Positions 6,206-8,443 of a stretch of 8,443 nucleotides of DNA are shown here, piece after piece. Location: the NCBI GenBank assembly GCA_020851915.1, contig JADZBT010000161.1, forward strand, positions 1 through 8,443, written 5' to 3'. The stretch comes from Alphaproteobacteria bacterium. Its GTDB lineage: Bacteria > Pseudomonadota > Alphaproteobacteria > Rickettsiales > RI-342. The translations under genes and the position numbers were made by a program. The notes below the pieces were generated by a model. It did no database searches, had not been told where the DNA came from, and saw only the letters and a list, made by a program, of their open reading frames with translations. Position 1 is the first letter of the stretch. Each line of letters starts with the position of its first letter.

Positions 6206-6478
6206 TTATTCCACGCTTCCCGGCACGATCTTGCCGTTCTCCACATGCGGCGGGGTATAGCCCCCGGTGTGCGATTCCTGCATCACTCCAAGCGAGAGGA
6301 ATCCCAATATCCCAAGCACGAGGCTCGTTGCCACCACCCACAGCCACGGCCCGTCGCGCCAGTCAGGGATAGGCTGGCCCGCCTTGTTGGCCTTATGCCG
6401 GTGCAGCAGCAGCCACGCGATATAGAGCATCACGGGCAGGAACACGGGCCAGAAACGGGTGAGCAGGAGCTTGATCAT
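6206..6478 (-). CDS. DUF6111-like small membrane protein upstream of cca
   Basis: A 90-residue protein of unknown function with two membrane helices (about 6-25 and 46-66) joined by a basic loop HRHKANKAGQPIPDWRDG, and a short C-terminal tail GGYTPPHVENGKIVPG (72-87). This layout and the tail match, from memory, the alphaproteobacterial DUF6111 family, whose genes commonly precede cca. The start was set at ATG 6476-6478 because MIKLLLTRFWPVFLPVMLY is the family-like N-terminus; a GTG at 6512-6514 would add twelve polar residues. No strong ribosome site is visible for either. The stop overlaps the region just before cca, so the two genes form an operon. The topology places the conserved tail on one side of the membrane, but which side was not established. 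Confidence 0.77.
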   Translation of the reverse strand: MIKLLLTRFWPVFLPVMLYIAWLLLHRHKANKAGQPIPDWRDGPWLWVVATSLVLGILGFLSLGVMQESHTGGYTPPHVENGKIVPGSVE

Positions 6479-6635
6479 AGCGGGCCATATTACGTCAATT
6501 TGCCGAAATGTCACCAGAGCCTGCGAAGTCCTGAATCCTGAGTTATGAATTTCCAGAAAATACAGCCGATTACAGAATGTGCTTTCCTACCCATCCTGTC
6601 ACAAAAATTTAACCTATTATTTAGATGTTTGCCGA

Positions 6636-6641
6636 TATAAT
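6636..6641 (+). promoter_or_regulatory. -10 box of the unknown 252-residue gene
   Basis: A perfect TATAAT in an AT-rich stretch, about 45 bases before the preferred start at 6686. No hexamer at 16-18 bases upstream resembles TTGACA, so either an activator is required or the match is fortuitous. A half Pho-box-like CTGTCAC followed by an A-run occurs at 6596-6606, too far upstream for the standard arrangement. Confidence 0.4.
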
Positions 6642-6685
6642 GAAACGGTAATTCAAACCTTCCAAGTGAAGAAATGGAGAAGACG

Positions 6686-7444
6686 ATGGGTACAGGTGCA
6701 GGAGAAACCGTGGGAGTTGCCGAGGGAGAATCGGGATTAGGTGCTGGTATGGACAGCCCGTTTGTGGATAGTGCTGCGGAGGAAACTGCTCAGGGTAATC
6801 TGGATACGGTGTTGAAAGGGCTGGGATATGCTTCCACGGCTCAGACGCATGCACAGAATATGATTAACGCGCTGAAGCACGGATCTATTTTCGCGGCGGT
6901 CGGTAGCGGCATCCATGCTGGATTATCGTTGAAAAGTTTTGCCGAAACCACTGGCATTGGGGAAGAGCAGGTCAACTGGGTTTTCGAAAAACTTGAGAGC
7001 ATTTGGGGAATGGTGGCGAAAGGTAAACAGGATGGCGCCGGTGCTGAGAATTCTCCCGCAGATGTTGATCCCAATGAACCCCACGCGGGCCACGCTGCAC
7101 AGTTTGTAGAGGATCTGGTAAGTGGTAAGACTCCCGACGCAGCAACCCATATCAACAATATTCTTGGAGCCTTTGGAAGGCAGGGAGAACAAGAGGCGGT
7201 GGAAGTGGCCGTAAGTGGCGCACTGGATGCGTTAGCGCCGGAAACTTTCGGTGTATCGGAAATTGGCCAGCCATTCGTATCTGCTATTTCTTCTAAACTT
7301 ATTGAGGCGAAGGATTCGGTTATTGATAAGTTCCATGAGGCGCTGGAAACTAATCTTGGAAATGCGCCAATATTGCAGGATGTTGCTGCGGTTGGTCAGC
7401 CTCTGGGCACACCAGCCTCGCAGAAAGCTATTGAATTATGGTAA
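6686..7444 (+). CDS. unknown 252-residue protein with two diverged internal modules
   Basis: I do not recognise this protein. The start ATG 6686-6688 is preferred because GGAG lies six bases upstream; an in-frame ATG at 6674 adds four residues (MEKT) with a poorer site. No signal peptide or clear transmembrane helix. The first 40 residues are low-complexity Gly/Glu/Ala; the rest is acidic and mainly helical. Two regions about 100 residues apart align. The first has AQTH..N...AL then ETTGIGEE then EKL; the second has AATH..N...AF then ETFGVSE then SKL. This suggests an ancient tandem duplication. A Gly/Asp/Asn/Pro-rich hinge (about 112-136) separates them. Base composition is somewhat AT-richer than cca or rpsD. 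It is a single-gene unit: own -10 box, strong terminator directly after. A secreted effector or structural protein are possibilities only. Confidence 0.75.
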   Translation: MGTGAGETVGVAEGESGLGAGMDSPFVDSAAEETAQGNLDTVLKGLGYASTAQTHAQNMINALKHGSIFAAVGSGIHAGLSLKSFAETTGIGEEQVNWVFEKLESIWGMVAKGKQDGAGAENSPADVDPNEPHAGHAAQFVEDLVSGKTPDAATHINNILGAFGRQGEQEAVEVAVSGALDALAPETFGVSEIGQPFVSAISSKLIEAKDSVIDKFHEALETNLGNAPILQDVAAVGQPLGTPASQKAIELW

Positions 7445-7461
7445 ATTTTTTTCCTACAGTG

Positions 7462-7496
7462 AAACCGGCCCCGCACACAGCGCGGGCCGGTTTTTT
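7462..7496 (+). terminator. strong intrinsic terminator after the unknown gene
   Basis: AAACCGGCCC pairs with GGGCCGGTTT (stem 7462-7471 with 7484-7493), extended inward by CGC/GCG with a one-base bulge and an ACACA loop. The stem runs directly into six T residues (7491-7496). It ends the transcript 18 bases after the TAA stop at 7442-7444 and insulates rpsD from it. Confidence 0.92.
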
Positions 7497-7513
7497 GTTG
7501 TACCCCAGTATGT

Positions 7514-7549
7514 TGCCATCCCGGCGTCCCGGCCTGTGCCGGGATGGTA
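7514..7549. repeat. REP-like palindrome with competing CCCGGC arms
   Basis: CCATCCCGGC (7516-7525) is the exact reverse complement of GCCGGGATGG (7538-7547); the stem extends to T7514-A7549 through one G-T pair. The loop contains a second TCCCGGC (7527-7533) which can pair instead with GCCGGGA around a four-base CTGT loop. Palindromes of the CATCCCGGC...GCCGGGATG type are scattered in intergenic DNA of many alphaproteobacteria. It sits between the terminator and the rpsD promoter, is followed by no T run, and has no coding overlap. Confidence 0.6.
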
Positions 7550-7580
7550 GGGCAGGGGCGTGATTTCTACCGCTTCCCCA

Positions 7581-7608
7581 TTGACAACCGCCTGATAATG
7601 CGTATATT
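7581..7608 (+). promoter_or_regulatory. rpsD sigma70 promoter
   Basis: A perfect -35 TTGACA (7581-7586) and -10 TATATT (7603-7608, five of six) with a 16-base spacer. Transcription would begin near 7615, about 160 bases before the rpsD ATG. It is the strongest promoter match in the window, in keeping with a ribosomal protein gene. Confidence 0.85.
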
Positions 7609-7614
7609 CGGCCA

Positions 7615-7775
7615 CCCTTGCGGGCCGTGTGGCTCGTGGGGACGCGTGTGTCACGCAGCCGTCATCGCGGAAAAACTTTCCGCGATCTGAACGATCGAGG
7701 CTCTCTTCGGTAAAAGGTCTGTGGCTTGCAGGCCGGGGAGCGACGGGTAAACAACACGAACGAAGGAACGATACA
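7615..7775 (+). promoter_or_regulatory. structured rpsD leader, possible S4 autoregulatory region
   Basis: A long untranslated leader with clear hairpins: GCGTG-tgt-CACGC (7644-7656) and a perfect ten-base-pair stem ATCGCGGAAA/TTTCCGCGAT (7664-7673 with 7677-7686) around AAC. There is no T run after it, so it is not a simple terminator. The AAGGA ribosome site is at 7763-7767, eight bases from ATG. In other bacteria S4 represses its own mRNA by binding a leader structure; whether this leader does so is inference. Confidence 0.5.
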
Positions 7776-8402
7776 ATGGGTAAGCGTCTAAGCGCAAAAT
7801 ATAAGGTCAGCCGCCGTCATCTGGGCACTACGGGCACGTCGCTCTGGGGCCGCGCGAAGGATCCGGTGCATAAGCGTAATTACGGCCCCGGCCAGCACGG
7901 CCCGGCCAAGCGCGTAAAGCGTTCGGATTACGGCACGCAGCTCCGCGCCAAGCAGATGCTGAAAGCCTACTATGATTTGAGCGAGAAGCAGTTCGCACGT
8001 ATTTACGTTGAAGCGTCGCGCGTGCGCGGCAACACGTCCGAGAAGCTGGTCGGTCTGCTGGAGCAGCGCCTGACCTCGGTCGTATACCGTATGAGCCTCG
8101 CGCCGACGATCTTCTCGGCACGTCAGCTGGTGAGCCATGGCCACGTGATGGTCAACGGCAAGCGCGTGACGGTGGGCGGCTATATGGTGAAGCCGGGTGA
8201 TGTCGTGGAGCTGAAGGTTTCCGCGCACCAGATCCCGATGGTACTGCAGGCCACCCAGACGCCGGAACGCGATATGCCGGAATATGTCGAAGTGGATCAC
8301 AAGAAGTTCCAGGGCAAGCTGGTACGCGTGCCGAGCTTCGAGGAAATTCCGTATCCGGTGGTCATGGAGCCGAATCTGGTGGTCGAGTACTACTCGCGCT
8401 AA
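7776..8402 (+). CDS. rpsD: 30S ribosomal protein S4
   Basis: Primary 16S rRNA-binding protein that nucleates assembly of the 30S 5' domain and helps control translational accuracy. The 208-residue product is of normal length. It begins MGKRLSAKYKVSRR with LWGRAKDPVHKRNYGPGQHG (24-43), the style of alphaproteobacterial S4 without the four-cysteine zinc site, and has YGTQLRAKQMLKAYYDLSEKQ (52-72). The S4 RNA-binding domain spans about 96-150, with EQRLTSVVYRMSLAPTIFSA and ARQLVSHGHVMVNGKRVT. It ends EPNLVVEYYSR, the usual family end. The ATG at 7776 is chosen by the AAGGA site and family N-terminus; the frame is open further upstream but that part is the leader. It stands apart from the alpha ribosomal operon, usual for alphaproteobacteria. 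Confidence 0.98.
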   Translation: MGKRLSAKYKVSRRHLGTTGTSLWGRAKDPVHKRNYGPGQHGPAKRVKRSDYGTQLRAKQMLKAYYDLSEKQFARIYVEASRVRGNTSEKLVGLLEQRLTSVVYRMSLAPTIFSARQLVSHGHVMVNGKRVTVGGYMVKPGDVVELKVSAHQIPMVLQATQTPERDMPEYVEVDHKKFQGKLVRVPSFEEIPYPVVMEPNLVVEYYSR

Positions 8403-8423
8403 TTACAGGTTCTACGAAATACA

Positions 8424-8443
8424 AAAAGGCCGCCTCATCCGAG
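8424..8443 (+). terminator. start of probable rpsD terminator, cut by window end
   Basis: After the stop, AAAAA runs into GGCCGCCTC (8428-8436), then a four-base ATCC loop, then GAG, which begins the complementary arm. The remaining arm and the T tract would be beyond the window. Confidence 0.55.

Noticed and set aside
5618..6541. Long plus-strand open frame of about 307 codons opposite cca
   Set aside because: It is a mirror of the GC-rich cca and DUF6111-like genes; its translation is Arg/His/Gly-rich with no family features, while the opposite strand has full CCA-enzyme motifs.
6596..6613. Second Pho box, CTGTCACAAAA followed by ATTTAAC
   Set aside because: Only the first half-repeat matches, and it is 22 bases from the -10 box rather than about 10.
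7629..7775. 49-codon upstream extension of rpsD from GTG
   Set aside because: Not conserved in S4, overlaps the leader hairpins, and the AAGGA site fits the ATG at 7776.

Overview
The window looks like a chromosomal stretch of an alphaproteobacterium. The signs are a maltose/sucrose-type cassette made of a GH13 alpha-glucosidase and an SLC45-like MFS permease, a DUF6111-type membrane protein directly in front of the CCA-adding enzyme, a stand-alone PhoB, a stand-alone rpsD with its own promoter, and a palindromic CCCGGC repeat of the kind scattered through alphaproteobacterial intergenic DNA. Most of the window is GC-rich with ordinary housekeeping coding. The stretch from about 2190 to 3450 is visibly AT-richer and looks acquired.

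Layout. At 1-596 is the 3' part of an alpha-glucosidase gene (+). It converges with a sugar permease gene (618-1958, -). A 324-base gap follows (1959-2282) with no gene, containing a 30-base piece that resembles the 3' end of a tRNA-Leu. Next comes the AT-rich block: an uncharacterised 270-residue protein (2283-3095, -) and a divergently transcribed 64-residue protein (3178-3372, +). The block ends at the 3' end of an intact tRNA-Leu(CAA) (3449-3535, -). That tRNA sits just downstream of yciB (3576-4109, -), which encodes an inner-membrane septation/envelope protein. PhoB (4261-4974, +) converges with a two-gene operon on the minus strand: a small DUF6111-like membrane protein (6206-6478) and the CCA-adding tRNA nucleotidyltransferase (4985-6202), separated by only three bases. 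An unknown 252-residue protein (6686-7444, +) follows, closed by a strong intrinsic terminator. After a REP-like palindrome comes a near-consensus sigma70 promoter, a roughly 160-nt structured leader, and rpsD (ribosomal protein S4, 7776-8402, +). The start of what is probably the rpsD terminator is cut by the window end.

How the genes relate. The alpha-glucosidase and the permease plausibly form an uptake-and-hydrolysis pair for an alpha-glucoside such as maltose or sucrose. tRNA-Leu, the CCA enzyme and S4 all belong to translation but are separate transcription units. The two most unusual parts are (a) the tRNA-Leu-linked AT-rich block with a degraded copy of the tRNA 3' end at its far side, which looks like a small, integrase-less remnant of an integrative element, and (b) the unknown 252-residue protein, in which I see two diverged copies of a module about 100 residues long. 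I did not find a recognisable complete defence system, CRISPR array, insertion sequence or biosynthetic cluster.
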